This document shows positions 16,103-24,983 of a DNA stretch of 64,000 nt, in pieces. Both the position numbers and the translations under genes were made by a program. How positions within the stretch are numbered: the stretch's first letter is position 1; each line of letters begins with the position of its first letter. The notes beneath the pieces were generated by a model that saw only the letters and a program-made list of their open reading frames with translations, was not told the origin of the DNA and did no database searches. The stretch covers positions 2,906,001-2,970,000 of the forward strand of contig NZ_CP162142.1 in assembly GCF_040833965.1 (NCBI RefSeq). The letters run 5' to 3'. The stretch comes from Leptospira sp. WS39.C2 (GTDB taxonomy: Bacteria > Spirochaetota > Leptospiria > Leptospirales > Leptospiraceae).

Positions 16103-16570
16103 TTATCCTATCACTGTCAATTTGATTTCGACCGACCGATAGCGCTCTCTTTCTAGAGAAGTTTTCCCAAATAAAGGTTCAAGTGTCTTTGAATGAATTT
16201 TCTCCGAAGGTACACCCAATGAAATCAAAATCTTCCGAATGGACTTGGTCCTTTCCTTTACAAGTTTTCGGTTGTTTGCTAAGTTCCCAGTGTGATCAGC
16301 AGAACCAACTAGATGTACTGAATCTAACGATTGTGATAAAATCGGTGCCATCCATTCTTTTAGGTTTTGGATTTCCTTATTTGCTAATAAAAAACTCCCT
16401 GCTTCAAAATAGACTACTCTTTCTATTTTTATAGTTTGGGTTTCCTTTATAGATGAATTGAACAGATTGTACGCAATGGGTACCTGCTTTGATGGGAAGT
16501 ATCCCTTTTTTGGCCAGAGCCAATAAAAGACAAAAAACAAACTAACTAAGATTAGGGAAATCCAAAACAT
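16103..16570 (-). CDS. membrane-anchored OmpA-like peptidoglycan-binding protein
   Basis: A 155-residue protein with one N-terminal membrane helix (residues 2-19) and an OmpA C-terminal-like domain. VYFEAGSFLL is the first strand, and LVGSADHTGNLANNRKLVKERTKSI followed by RKILISLGVP is the peptidoglycan-binding motif with Asp and the conserved N-x-x-L/R helix; Arg at YRSVEI is also present. It should sit in the inner membrane with the domain in the periplasm, binding diaminopimelate. It starts 29 bases after the thioesterase on the same strand is read (thioesterase downstream), so the two may be cotranscribed. Confidence 0.8.
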   Translation of the reverse strand: MFWISLILVSLFFVFYWLWPKKGYFPSKQVPIAYNLFNSSIKETQTIKIERVVYFEAGSFLLANKEIQNLKEWMAPILSQSLDSVHLVGSADHTGNLANNRKLVKERTKSIRKILISLGVPSEKIHSKTLEPLFGKTSLERERYRSVEIKLTVIG

Positions 16571-16653
16571 ACTACCATTAGACTAAAAGAAAATCTAAGG
16601 AAGAATCGACAAACCACTGGACAATTTTTTTCCAATTCTGTATCATTCTCCTT

Positions 16654-18948
16654 ATGGTTGCAGTGCGAACCAATCTGATCGTCTGTTGTTTGTTTTTTGG
16701 TTTCCTATACCAATGCAAACCCGCAGAACTTTCCAATACCTGCGATGGCAAAACCGATAGTTATGCCCTCGGATCACTGATTCGTTTTGTCACAGGAGAT
16801 CGCTCTCCTTCTTGCTTACCCTCTTTCGATTTCCAAGATATATGGGGAGTTTTTCGGGCACCGTCTGGCGATATCGGTGTGTATGCCATGACAAGTTACC
16901 GCGACCAAATCATCATCGGTGGCAACTTCGAATTATTAGGCCCATCAACTGGGAGTGCTGCTTTTTTACAAACGACAAATGGGAAAGTTGTTCCCAGCCG
17001 GTATTGCCCTTATTTGAAAATCGTTGGTAGTACTTTCATATCCATCCCTGATGGAGGTGGTGGATTTTACATTGGTGGTGAATTTTTTGCCGTCCAAGGG
17101 GAAGAACGTTTCTCCGTCGCACACATCTTACCCGGTTGCCAATTGGATCGAGTTTTCAATGTTCCAAAAGACAATAGCCGTATTGTTTATTCTTTAACCA
17201 TTCAAGGGAACTCACTTTATGTAGGTGGAAACTTTACCTCATGGGGGGATACATCACATGGGTATCTAGTACGTTTAGATCGTTTTACGGGAGCCATTGA
17301 TACTACTTTCAGTGTTCAAAACATTAACCAAACTGTTTTTGACTTAGAAACAGATGGTCAGTCCCTTTATGTATGTGGGGAATTTTCACAAATCAGAAGT
17401 ACCGCAAAACTTGGGATTGCAAAAGTATCCCTCACGGATGGTGCTTTAAATACTTCGTTTAATCCAGTCTTAAGCTCAGGAACTTGCCTCGATTTGTATT
17501 ACGGAACCGATTCCCAAGGCAGTCCCAACCTTTTTATCGTAGGTGATTTTAATTCACCTAGCGGCAATTATGGGTTTGCCGTATATCCAGATGGTACGGC
17601 AACAGGTTGGGCGCCTATTCCCAATGGGCAAATCAACTCTGTCCAACAATACCAAAACAAAATTTATTTGGCAGGAGGTTTTACATCGATTAACGGTGGA
17701 ACTCCTGCTTCTTATTTGGTTTCTGTAAACCAAAGTACAGGTACCCTGATTAGTAATAACTTTGCATTAGATGCTTATGCAGCGAGTTTGCAAGTCATAG
17801 AAAATACTTTGTACATAAGTGGGCAATTCACAACGATCAAAGGTATCCCTAGAATTTCTATGGCTTCCCTCGATCTAACCAATGAAACCGTGACAAACTT
17901 TGATCCAGTTTTTGAAGGTGTCATCAGTAATCCTGGTTCGAGTTTTGTATCAGCAGGAAACGGGATTGTATTTGTTACCTCTGATCGTTCTAGCATGAAT
18001 GTAGTGCCTAGAAATAATTTTGCAGTCATTGATGAGTATACAGGAGCACCCATCGAAGGGACACCTAACTTTGATTTTCAAATCAAATCATTACATGTCA
18101 ATGGGGATCGATTGTTTGTGGGAGGTTCCTTTACGACTGTTGCAGGACAACCGAGAATCTCTTTTGCCACACTCGATTTGCCATTATACAATCTAAGCCC
18201 AATCAATCCTACCCTATCAGGTGCGCCAGACATCCGTTCCATCACAAGTGATGCCTCTTTAGTTTATGTGGGCGGTTATGATTTGGCCAATGTGAATGGC
18301 CAACCGAGGAATGGAGTGTTTGCCTTAAACTTATCCGATCTTTCTTTGAGCAATTGGAATCCCGATTTAGGTACTGGAGGCAGTGGGGAAAGTATACAAG
18401 TTTATGGAGATCTTGTTTTGATTGGAGGAGGATTTTCCCAAATCAACGGAGTGGGAGGGTACCAAAATTTCCAAGCCGTCGACAAACAAAATGGAACACG
18501 ATTGGATATCCCAAGTTCTTCCAATTTACCTGATGGTTTTGTTTACAGCGTAACAGCCTCTTCTTCCAAAGTGTATATAGGTGGTTTTTTTGCATCCATC
18601 ACAGGGATTGGCACATTTAATAACACCGCCATTTATGACCTAACTACAAAGTCTTATGTCCAACCCAATGCAGTTTTAGCAGATGGTATCGTAAACCACG
18701 TTGCTTCTTATCCAGATGGGAATGTATTTTATGGTGGTTCCTTCACTACGTTAAACGGAGAAGCCAATCGTACATCCTTTGGTGTCCTCCTATCGTATAA
18801 CAACAAATTGACTCCTTGGTTATCAGGGATCAATAATGCAGTCAACACTTCCATGTATAAAAATGGAAGGTACTACCTTGGTGGGATCTTTAATGTTGCT
18901 TTGCGACGGAATAACGGTGGCCTTGTCAGAACCAACCTCTACGAATAA
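16654..18948 (+). CDS. surface lipoprotein with delta-60-like beta-propeller repeats
   Basis: A 764-residue predicted lipoprotein. The signal peptide MVAVRTNLIVCCLFFGFLYQC ends in a relaxed spirochaetal lipobox (LYQC). The rest is built from about a dozen repeats with the core hhYVGGxFTxhxG followed 30-40 residues later by D-x-x-TG (for example YVGGNFTSWGDTSHG, YVCGEFSQI, YLAGGFTSINGG, FVGGSFTTVAGQ, YIGGFFASITG, FYGGSFTTLNGE). This is the delta-60/kelch-like pattern of beta-propellers. An outer-surface or periplasmic binding role is likely. No enzymatic motif is seen. Confidence 0.82.
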   Translation: MVAVRTNLIVCCLFFGFLYQCKPAELSNTCDGKTDSYALGSLIRFVTGDRSPSCLPSFDFQDIWGVFRAPSGDIGVYAMTSYRDQIIIGGNFELLGPSTGSAAFLQTTNGKVVPSRYCPYLKIVGSTFISIPDGGGGFYIGGEFFAVQGEERFSVAHILPGCQLDRVFNVPKDNSRIVYSLTIQGNSLYVGGNFTSWGDTSHGYLVRLDRFTGAIDTTFSVQNINQTVFDLETDGQSLYVCGEFSQIRSTAKLGIAKVSLTDGALNTSFNPVLSSGTCLDLYYGTDSQGSPNLFIVGDFNSPSGNYGFAVYPDGTATGWAPIPNGQINSVQQYQNKIYLAGGFTSINGGTPASYLVSVNQSTGTLISNNFALDAYAASLQVIENTLYISGQFTTIKGIPRISMASLDLTNETVTNFDPVFEGVISNPGSSFVSAGNGIVFVTSDRSSMNVVPRNNFAVIDEYTGAPIEGTPNFDFQIKSLHVNGDRLFVGGSFTTVAGQPRISFATLDLPLYNLSPINPTLSGAPDIRSITSDASLVYVGGYDLANVNGQPRNGVFALNLSDLSLSNWNPDLGTGGSGESIQVYGDLVLIGGGFSQINGVGGYQNFQAVDKQNGTRLDIPSSSNLPDGFVYSVTASSSKVYIGGFFASITGIGTFNNTAIYDLTTKSYVQPNAVLADGIVNHVASYPDGNVFYGGSFTTLNGEANRTSFGVLLSYNNKLTPWLSGINNAVNTSMYKNGRYYLGGIFNVALRRNNGGLVRTNLYE

Positions 18949-18953
18949 TCAAA

Positions 18954-19889
18954 TCACTTTGTTTTTTTCTTACGTTTGAGAATGGACTGGATTGCCTCTT
19001 CTCCTTTTTTCACACCGATTAACGCAGTTTGATAAAGTTTAGTACGAATAGTTGTGGTGAGTTTTACAGGAAGAGGTTCATCAGGAGCCACTGTAAAAAT
19101 CTTCACACCCTTAGGTGGTTTCACAACAATCTCACGAGCCAAATTAAAATGGAAATGATGGAATTTACGCATCATCCTACGGATGGTTCGGTGTTTGGGA
19201 AACGCAAGTAAACTGGTAAGACGGTTGAGGGGCCCAGAAATATGGCGGATGGGTGAATTCATGATCACAACAATCTCTTTATAACCTGCTTCAATGATGT
19301 CTTGGATGGGCAATGGATTAAGGATGGCTGCGTCAGAATATAATTTCCCATCTAACTTGTGTTTTCCGCGAGTAGCAATGGGAAGGGATGTTGCCGCTTT
19401 TAATAAATCAAATACGTTATTCGAAGTAGCTTTGATGTATTCGATGGAGTGGGTATGTAAATTACTCACTGCGATGACAAAATGCGGTAGTTTTTTAGAA
19501 TCTAATGTTTCTGATTCCAAACGCACTTTTTTGCGAAAGATAAAGTCGATTAAGTACTCTTGGTTTAAAAGGGTTTTGCCTTGGAAGGGATGGAAAAAAG
19601 AAATTAATTTCCTTCCCGACAAATCCCTATACCAAACAGCCAATGCCTTTTCGCTTTTGATGGGCTCAGGTTTGGGCATGGAGACATAATAAGCGGCCGC
19701 ACAGGCACCGGAGGAGACTCCAACCACCAAATCAAAGTAATTTGGCCTGAGAATCCGATTCCAAGCATACAAAACACCACCAGAAAAGGCACCTTTCATA
19801 CCTCCGCCTTCCACAAGTAAGGCACGTTTTGTTCCTTTTGCTTTTGGAATTTTGGGTGGAGTGTTTTCTTCAGATACTTTTCTTGCCAT
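18954..19889 (-). CDS. patatin-like phospholipase
   Basis: A 311-residue patatin-family lipid acyl hydrolase. The oxyanion loop is LVEGGGMKGAFSGGVL (28-43), the nucleophile elbow is GVSSG near 58-62, and the catalytic Asp lies in LYSDAAILNPLP near 190 (DAA in place of the usual DGG/DGA). No signal peptide is visible; both ends are basic. It probably hydrolyses phospholipids on the cytoplasmic membrane side. Convergent with the delta-60-like lipoprotein gene (5 bases apart). Confidence 0.88.
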   Translation of the reverse strand: MARKVSEENTPPKIPKAKGTKRALLVEGGGMKGAFSGGVLYAWNRILRPNYFDLVVGVSSGACAAAYYVSMPKPEPIKSEKALAVWYRDLSGRKLISFFHPFQGKTLLNQEYLIDFIFRKKVRLESETLDSKKLPHFVIAVSNLHTHSIEYIKATSNNVFDLLKAATSLPIATRGKHKLDGKLYSDAAILNPLPIQDIIEAGYKEIVVIMNSPIRHISGPLNRLTSLLAFPKHRTIRRMMRKFHHFHFNLAREIVVKPPKGVKIFTVAPDEPLPVKLTTTIRTKLYQTALIGVKKGEEAIQSILKRKKKTK

Positions 19890-19987
19890 CTCTATGCCAG
19901 AGTTCCTCTTCCCAGTTTTCGTTGCAAAAAGGATTCAAAAAAAATCATTGAGGACAATAAAAATTGCTACGATTGCAATTAATTTGT

Positions 19988-20548
19988 ATGCTCGGAATTC
20001 GTACTGTAGAGATCGAAGTGGATGGTGTTTTTGTAAAAGGCACCTTACAATGGTCCACGAAAGCCTCTTACCAATTGGAATTGTATTCTCCTTATTCGGG
20101 TCCGATCTATTCATTCTCCTTTCCTAAACTTTTCCCTCCCTTTCAAGAGCAGACACTTGTCGAGATTGAACAAAATGCGAAGAGCCATTTGCGGACTTTG
20201 TTTTATAAATGCGAAAGCTTAAAGAAGGAAATCCCTAAGATTGAATCTGCATTAAAAGAATTTTGGTTAGAGCTCCAATCAATCTCAGTACTTTCCCCAA
20301 CAGAGTGGAAACAAAAAAATGAATATTTAAAACAGGCAATGCATGAAGGTTATATGGATAAAGCCATATACGAAAAAACAATTTGTGATCTAACAACTGT
20401 CATGGAAAAAAAACAAAATGAACGTGAGAAACGTTGTGAATCGTTTTTATCTCAGTACCTTCCCGAGTTTTCTCACTTACAAAATCATTTTTCATGGATT
20501 CGTTTTTGTTATGAGTTCACAGAAAAAAAACACTTACTCCTTCTTTAA
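19988..20548 (+). CDS. hypothetical protein with central coiled-coil helix
   Basis: A 186-residue protein of unknown function. The ATG at 19988 is used because an upstream TTG would extend into unrelated sequence. The first 60 residues are a small beta region (VEIEVDGVFVKGTLQWSTK), and the remainder is long charged helices with Cys at three places. It is divergent from the patatin gene, about 100 bases apart. No family is recognised. Confidence 0.6.
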   Translation: MLGIRTVEIEVDGVFVKGTLQWSTKASYQLELYSPYSGPIYSFSFPKLFPPFQEQTLVEIEQNAKSHLRTLFYKCESLKKEIPKIESALKEFWLELQSISVLSPTEWKQKNEYLKQAMHEGYMDKAIYEKTICDLTTVMEKKQNEREKRCESFLSQYLPEFSHLQNHFSWIRFCYEFTEKKHLLLL

Positions 20549-20649
20549 AAAATCCTTTTTCTTGCCAAAGAGATGCGTATAGACTTTACTTTCCATTAGA
20601 TGGGAAATTTATTTCTCATCATAAATAGATTAGAACTTGGAAATTAGCT

Positions 20650-21783
20650 ATGCGACCAATGGACCAAATCACAGGCAAAGAACAAAAAAACCATGTGATA
20701 TTACACTATCTCATGAATCAGGAAATGAAATCGAGTTGGAACGGACAGATTCAAACCATGACCGTATTACAAGAAGTACCTGGTGGAGAAGAGATCATCG
20801 TACAAATGGCAGAGGCTTGGGTACTTGGAGAAGGATCCAACATTATTCTTTCCAAGTTACTCGCTAGATACCTAGAACTCCATTGTACCTTTGTCAAACA
20901 ATTAGCCCCACATAAAATCCAATTACGCGTAGATAAAGTACTCATCGCAAAAAAAGAAAGACTCAATCCACGTTTCACAATCACTGAAGATGGCATTGTT
21001 AACGTAACAAACATTGTCAGCTCCAAAACGATCATCGAAGCCAATATGTTTAATATCCCTACTCTTGTTCGTGTTAATTTTGAAGACTATCGAAAACGAA
21101 TGATGGTCCGTTCTGGAGAAGCGGGGACCATGGATATTTTTAAATCAGGGATGGAACGTAAGTTTGATGTTGTAAAATCATCTCAAAAAATTCTTTTCAT
21201 CAAAGATGCAACAAACCCTGAAAGTTACCGAATGGACAGCGAAGGTTTTATCAACTACGAAGATGAAATTGATGACCATGTCGACAAACTAGCGTTTGCC
21301 GCCCGCGATAAAAAGATAAAATCAGAACTCATATTACCAATCCTCTACAAAAACGAATTGGAAGAAATCATTCCCATTGGATATTACTTTTTACAAACAA
21401 AAGACCAATTGATTACGGATGATGATTTAAAGTTTTACCAAACACAAATTTCAGAAATGATCGAACGGATCAAAGATGCCAATCTCATGACAACGGTAGA
21501 AAAATTCCCTGTTTTGGATCTCTCTGCGACTGGCCTTAGATTACGTGTCTCCAATAGCAGTTTAATCGAAACACTTCCCAAACAAAAAGGTATCTTATTA
21601 GAACTTGTTTTTAAACTCCAAACACCATTTCGATTTTTTGGAAAAATTGCATGGGCAAGGAAAGAAGAGTCAGGGGATTTGCTTGTAGGAATTGAATTTT
21701 CCGGCAAACGAACTTATGCTGAAAAAGTTCGTTTTGAAGAAAACATCGAAATCATCAAAAACAACGGAAGGACTGCTGCTTAA
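20650..21783 (+). CDS. DUF1577-type protein with C-terminal PilZ-like domain
   Basis: A 377-residue protein of a family I associate with Leptospira (DUF1577). The N-terminal part contains a PilZ-like region (residues 30-110) and a middle GAF-like stretch. The C-terminal 90 residues have the PilZ pattern: PVLDLSATGLRLRVSNSSL, then a beta strand with FFGKIAWARKEESGD, then LLVGIEFSG. The canonical RxxxR c-di-GMP element is not obvious, so nucleotide binding is uncertain. It is probably a cytoplasmic signalling protein. Confidence 0.72.
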   Translation: MRPMDQITGKEQKNHVILHYLMNQEMKSSWNGQIQTMTVLQEVPGGEEIIVQMAEAWVLGEGSNIILSKLLARYLELHCTFVKQLAPHKIQLRVDKVLIAKKERLNPRFTITEDGIVNVTNIVSSKTIIEANMFNIPTLVRVNFEDYRKRMMVRSGEAGTMDIFKSGMERKFDVVKSSQKILFIKDATNPESYRMDSEGFINYEDEIDDHVDKLAFAARDKKIKSELILPILYKNELEEIIPIGYYFLQTKDQLITDDDLKFYQTQISEMIERIKDANLMTTVEKFPVLDLSATGLRLRVSNSSLIETLPKQKGILLELVFKLQTPFRFFGKIAWARKEESGDLLVGIEFSGKRTYAEKVRFEENIEIIKNNGRTAA

Positions 21784-21787
21784 ACTT

Positions 21788-22102
21788 CTAACGAATGTCC
21801 AATTTGATTGTTTTTGTGAATTTGGGAATTTCGTAAGTACAAACATAGTATAACATCTTTAAGTCGATGTAATCATAAGCCCTAGCCAAATCCTTTTGCC
21901 ACATTGTATCCATTTTTTCCCAAGGAAGGTTTGGATACTTTTGTTTTTCTGAAGTGGGAATTTTCAGAGATTCTGTTTGGATGGTTTTTAACATTTCTTC
22001 CGCAAAAAAACTATCATGTTCCCCTTCCACAAATTCCTGGATTTGATTTCGGAAAATAAACGATTCCAATTCTTTACAGTAAAAGATAAGTTCATGAAAC
22101 AT
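21788..22102 (-). CDS. HEPN/HepT-like small protein with degenerate catalytic motif
   Basis: A 104-residue helical protein. The C-terminal segment PWEKMDTMWQKDLARAYDYID and then LKMLYYVCTYEIPKF follows the HepT/DUF86 pattern (PW..h.GMRN.L.H.Y..hD...hW.....hP.L). The catalytic R-x(4-6)-H is not kept: the Arg position is Trp and the His position is Arg. No nucleotidyltransferase (MNT) partner is adjacent, so it looks like an orphan, non-catalytic relative. Convergent with the DUF1577 gene, four bases apart. Confidence 0.5.
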   Translation of the reverse strand: MFHELIFYCKELESFIFRNQIQEFVEGEHDSFFAEEMLKTIQTESLKIPTSEKQKYPNLPWEKMDTMWQKDLARAYDYIDLKMLYYVCTYEIPKFTKTIKLDIR

Positions 22103-22186
22103 GGTTTCAAACTTAAAAAAGGGAACGTAGTATGCTAGTTTTTTTCATTGGCAAAGTTCTGCCGTTTCCTTACCCTTTATTTTAAT

Positions 22187-22576
22187 ATGAAGCCTTTCCT
22201 TTCCTTTTTCCTATTTGTATTATTTGTTCTTAGTTCTCCTCTCCTACCAGCCGAGAAGGATTTCCAAATCATCGACCTTGTGATAGGCAAAGGTGATGAA
22301 GCATTTTCAGGCTCGTATGTCACTGTACATTATGTAGGCAGATTAACAAATGGAACCAAATTTGATAGTTCCAGAGATAGGAACCGACCTTTTGAATTCA
22401 ATTTGGGTGCCGGTGAAGTGGTGAAAGGTTGGGACAAAGGTGTGAGAGGGATGCGTGTGGGTGGAAAACGAAAACTCATCATCCCACCAGAGCTTGGGTA
22501 TGGTAGCAAACAAGTGGGCAATATCCCACCTAATTCCACACTTATCTTTGAAGTGGAACTTCTTAAGATTTATTAA
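22187..22576 (+). CDS. periplasmic FKBP-type peptidyl-prolyl isomerase
   Basis: A 129-residue protein with an N-terminal signal peptide (MKPFLSFFLFVLFVLSSPLLPA) and one complete FKBP domain: VTVHYVGRLTNGTKFDSSRDR, FNLGAGEVVKGWDKGVRGMRVG, then KLIIPPELGYG and IPPNSTLIFEVELL. Active-site residues (Tyr, Phe, Asp, Trp, Tyr) are kept. It should help fold exported proteins in the periplasm. The ATG at 22187 begins the signal peptide. Confidence 0.92.
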   Translation: MKPFLSFFLFVLFVLSSPLLPAEKDFQIIDLVIGKGDEAFSGSYVTVHYVGRLTNGTKFDSSRDRNRPFEFNLGAGEVVKGWDKGVRGMRVGGKRKLIIPPELGYGSKQVGNIPPNSTLIFEVELLKIY

Positions 22577-22614
22577 TAGTTTAGAAAACAAACATATTCC
22601 AATGCTGGTTTTCC

Positions 22615-22646
22615 AAGGGGTTTCCTTTCCCATAGGGAAATTCCTT
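22615..22646 (+). terminator. stem-loop after the FKBP gene
   Basis: Nested inverted repeats lie 38 bases after the FKBP stop. The inner stem is TTTCCC (22626-22631), ATA, GGGAAA (22635-22640). The alternative outer stem pairs AAGGGGTTTCC with GGAAATTCCTT using two G-T pairs. No T-run follows because the -35 element TTGACA of the next gene overlaps the 3' arm. Terminator function is likely but not certain. Confidence 0.4.
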
Positions 22647-22672
22647 GACAAGAAATAGAATCATTCTATGCT
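22645..22672 (+). promoter_or_regulatory. sigma70-type promoter of the YHYH lipoprotein gene
   Basis: TTGACA at 22645-22650 (perfect -35 consensus), 16-base spacer, TATGCT at 22667-22672. The expected transcription start near 22679 leaves only about three bases before the ATG at 22682, so the transcript would be nearly leaderless. The prediction rests on sequence only. Confidence 0.4.
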
Positions 22673-22681
22673 CTTCTGTCT

Positions 22682-23593
22682 ATGGAAAGGAAACAATTTC
22701 TAGCGCCTACATCACTCCTCGTATTCTTCGTACTATTACTAACTAATTGTAAAACCAAATCAGATTCGGATGAAGATACCTTACTCTTGTTAGCTGCTGC
22801 AGCAAGCACAAGAATTTGTGCGAACTCCTCCTTCACGGGGACTACGGTTGTCAATTCAACTGCAACACTCAATGCAAGTACAGATTGTATCACAGGGATG
22901 ACATCTTCGATGTCTGCTGACCTACCTGCTTGGATCCGAAACAACTTCAAATGTGCTGTTGGCTCTGTTTCGGGAAGTAATTATGTATTCCGTTCACAAA
23001 ACATCCCGAATAACAAAAGTTTTTATTTTGGATCCACTTCTCCGATGTATGAAGCGCTTGCAGGTGGACAAAAATCGGCAGGGAACAACCAAATTGCGTC
23101 TCAGTGTTTGGTTTATACCATCCCGAGTTCTCCTTCTGAAAAACTTACCAATAAAACAGGAACCCAAAGTGGCTATGCTTCCGTAGGAATCACGGTCAAT
23201 GGACTTGCCATTTTCAATAATGCGGCTGCAGCTCCAGATACCCTCGCAACGGAAGCCCAAACTTTTGATAAGTTTAACGGACACCCGCAAAGTTCAGGAG
23301 TGTACCACCACCACTCTCAACCCTTGAATGTTTCCAATAACAACTCGAATTTGATTGGTGTTTTAATCGATGGATTTGCTGTATATGGACGTGATTGCAC
23401 AAATGCAAGCAATGTAACTTCGACACCAACGATTGCGAATACTCAATTAGATTCAAATCATGGCCATTCTACTACGACACTACATTTTGCAACACCAACC
23501 TATCATTACCATTATTCGGATGATCCAACTGCAACTATTCCTACTTTAATCGGTTCTTACTTCCATGGCACACCAGGAACGGTTTCCAACTAA
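22682..23593 (+). CDS. YHYH-domain lipoprotein
   Basis: A 303-residue lipoprotein: signal peptide ending LLTNC (Cys about residue 22), then a YHYH-family domain. Diagnostic pieces are SGVYHHHSQP (about 205-215), LIGVLIDGFAVYGRD (about 225-240) and the name-giving THYHYHY-like TYHYHYSDDP near 275, plus a C-terminal GSYFHGTPG. His clusters suggest metal binding at the cell surface or periplasm; the biochemical role of the family is not established. The next gene overlaps its 3' end, and a SCO1 gene follows. Confidence 0.82.
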   Translation: MERKQFLAPTSLLVFFVLLLTNCKTKSDSDEDTLLLLAAAASTRICANSSFTGTTVVNSTATLNASTDCITGMTSSMSADLPAWIRNNFKCAVGSVSGSNYVFRSQNIPNNKSFYFGSTSPMYEALAGGQKSAGNNQIASQCLVYTIPSSPSEKLTNKTGTQSGYASVGITVNGLAIFNNAAAAPDTLATEAQTFDKFNGHPQSSGVYHHHSQPLNVSNNNSNLIGVLIDGFAVYGRDCTNASNVTSTPTIANTQLDSNHGHSTTTLHFATPTYHYHYSDDPTATIPTLIGSYFHGTPGTVSN

Positions 23594-24197
23594 CCTGCCT
23601 TTGGTTCGAACTTACTTTCTCTCTTCTCTCCTTATCCTCCTCCTTTGTTTGTCTTGTGGCAAACTAAGGGTGGATGCGGGAAACAAAGATCTATCAGAAG
23701 ACAAAAACGGTTTCCTATTGTTCAAGGGAAAACCGTTTACAGGGATTTTTGTAACGGAAAATCCCATCTTATCAGAAACCTATGAATCGGAATATTACAA
23801 AGGTGTCCCTCACGGGAGTTATACGGTAAAAACGTTTTCTGGGATTGTTTTGGAAGAACGGAACATCCGTTATGGGCAAAAACACGGAAAACAAATTTCT
23901 TATTTTCCCTCTGGTAAAGTCAGGCAATCATCAGAGTATGAAATGGGAATCCCTGTGGGCGAACATTTTGAATACTATGACAATGGTCAGATGGCCAGTT
24001 ACCAAACTTTTTTTGCATCGGGAAAACCGAAAGTGGCAAAGAAGTGGAACAAACGTGGCCAAATTTATTTGAACCATGTATTTTTGGAAACAGGAGAAAG
24101 TTTCGGAAGGCCAGGGAGTAAACTCTGCGAACCCGTGCCCGAAGCTGATTCGAATCAAACCAAAACCACCGATCCCAAGGAAACCACCAAACTTTGA
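23565..24197 (+). CDS. MORN/YwqK-repeat lipoprotein
   Basis: A 210-residue lipoprotein with signal peptide ending LLCLSC (Cys31 counting from ATG 23565). A TTG at 23601, just after the previous stop, would give a shorter, more typical signal peptide, so the start is uncertain. Residues 75-160 hold three MORN-like repeats (YYKGVPHGSYTVKTFSG, YGQKHGKQISYFPSGK, YEMGIPVGEHFEYYDNGQ), as in YwqK-type proteins. The repeats are thought to bind lipids or proteins. Part of the YHYH-MORN-SCO1 gene run. Confidence 0.78.
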   Translation: MAHQERFPTNLPLVRTYFLSSLLILLLCLSCGKLRVDAGNKDLSEDKNGFLLFKGKPFTGIFVTENPILSETYESEYYKGVPHGSYTVKTFSGIVLEERNIRYGQKHGKQISYFPSGKVRQSSEYEMGIPVGEHFEYYDNGQMASYQTFFASGKPKVAKKWNKRGQIYLNHVFLETGESFGRPGSKLCEPVPEADSNQTKTTDPKETTKL

Positions 24198-24252
24198 ATT
24201 GCCGAAGTTTAGAATCCTACTTTAAAATGTAGATCCCATTCTTTTAAAAACA

Positions 24253-24927
24253 ATGCATCCATACCAACAAAGTAAAATACTCTCCCTTTCACTCATCCTA
24301 CTAGGATTGTTATTATCTTTCCATTGTTCTAAGGGAGAATCTACTCCCGAACCAAGTACCCTACCCTATTTTTTAGGAAAGGATTTTGATCCTGTTTGGC
24401 CAAAAGACCCCAGTGCCCTTTCTGAATTGAAACAAATCCCAAAGGATTTTTTACTCACAAACCAATTGGGAAACAAAGTATCTCTACGAGAAAGTTCACA
24501 GAACATAAGTTTGGTTTTCTTTTTTTATGCCACTTGCCGAGGGGTATGTCCCTTTATCACAAGGAATATGGTCCAAATCCAACCCAATTTGGCTGAGTTT
24601 CCAAACTTAGAAATCCATTCCATCTCCATCAATCCAAAAGAAGACACACCCGACGTTCTTTCCAAATATCGTTCCCAATATAAAATCCAAAATCCCAATT
24701 GGAATTTTTATACAGGAGACCTTTCCTCCATTGAGAGTTTTGCCAAAACCACCTGTGGTGCCGAAGTCGAAGGATTTTCTGTAGAGAAAAACAAATATGA
24801 ATTTGTGCATACAGAGAATATCTTTTTGTTTGATGGGAAAAAATACTTACGTGGGATTTATCGTGCCAAAGGAACTGGCGACATACAAAGGTTAGTTTCC
24901 GACCTTAGGACCCTCACCAAAAAATAA
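24253..24927 (+). CDS. SCO1/SenC-like copper chaperone lipoprotein
   Basis: A 224-residue lipoprotein: signal peptide with LSFHC at residue 26, then a thioredoxin-fold SCO domain. The copper ligands are CRGVC (about 94-98) and His in VHTENIFLFD near 185. Conserved segments LVFFFYATC, SISINPKEDTPDVLSKY and LRGIYR fit the family. SCO proteins deliver copper to the CuA centre of cytochrome oxidase or act in periplasmic redox control. It lies next to the YHYH gene, supporting a shared metal theme. Confidence 0.9.
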   Translation: MHPYQQSKILSLSLILLGLLLSFHCSKGESTPEPSTLPYFLGKDFDPVWPKDPSALSELKQIPKDFLLTNQLGNKVSLRESSQNISLVFFFYATCRGVCPFITRNMVQIQPNLAEFPNLEIHSISINPKEDTPDVLSKYRSQYKIQNPNWNFYTGDLSSIESFAKTTCGAEVEGFSVEKNKYEFVHTENIFLFDGKKYLRGIYRAKGTGDIQRLVSDLRTLTKK

Positions 24928-24983
24928 GTTTTGGATCTATTTCCTAAGGGGAAGAGAAAAAAGAATCGAAGATTCCTTGTATC

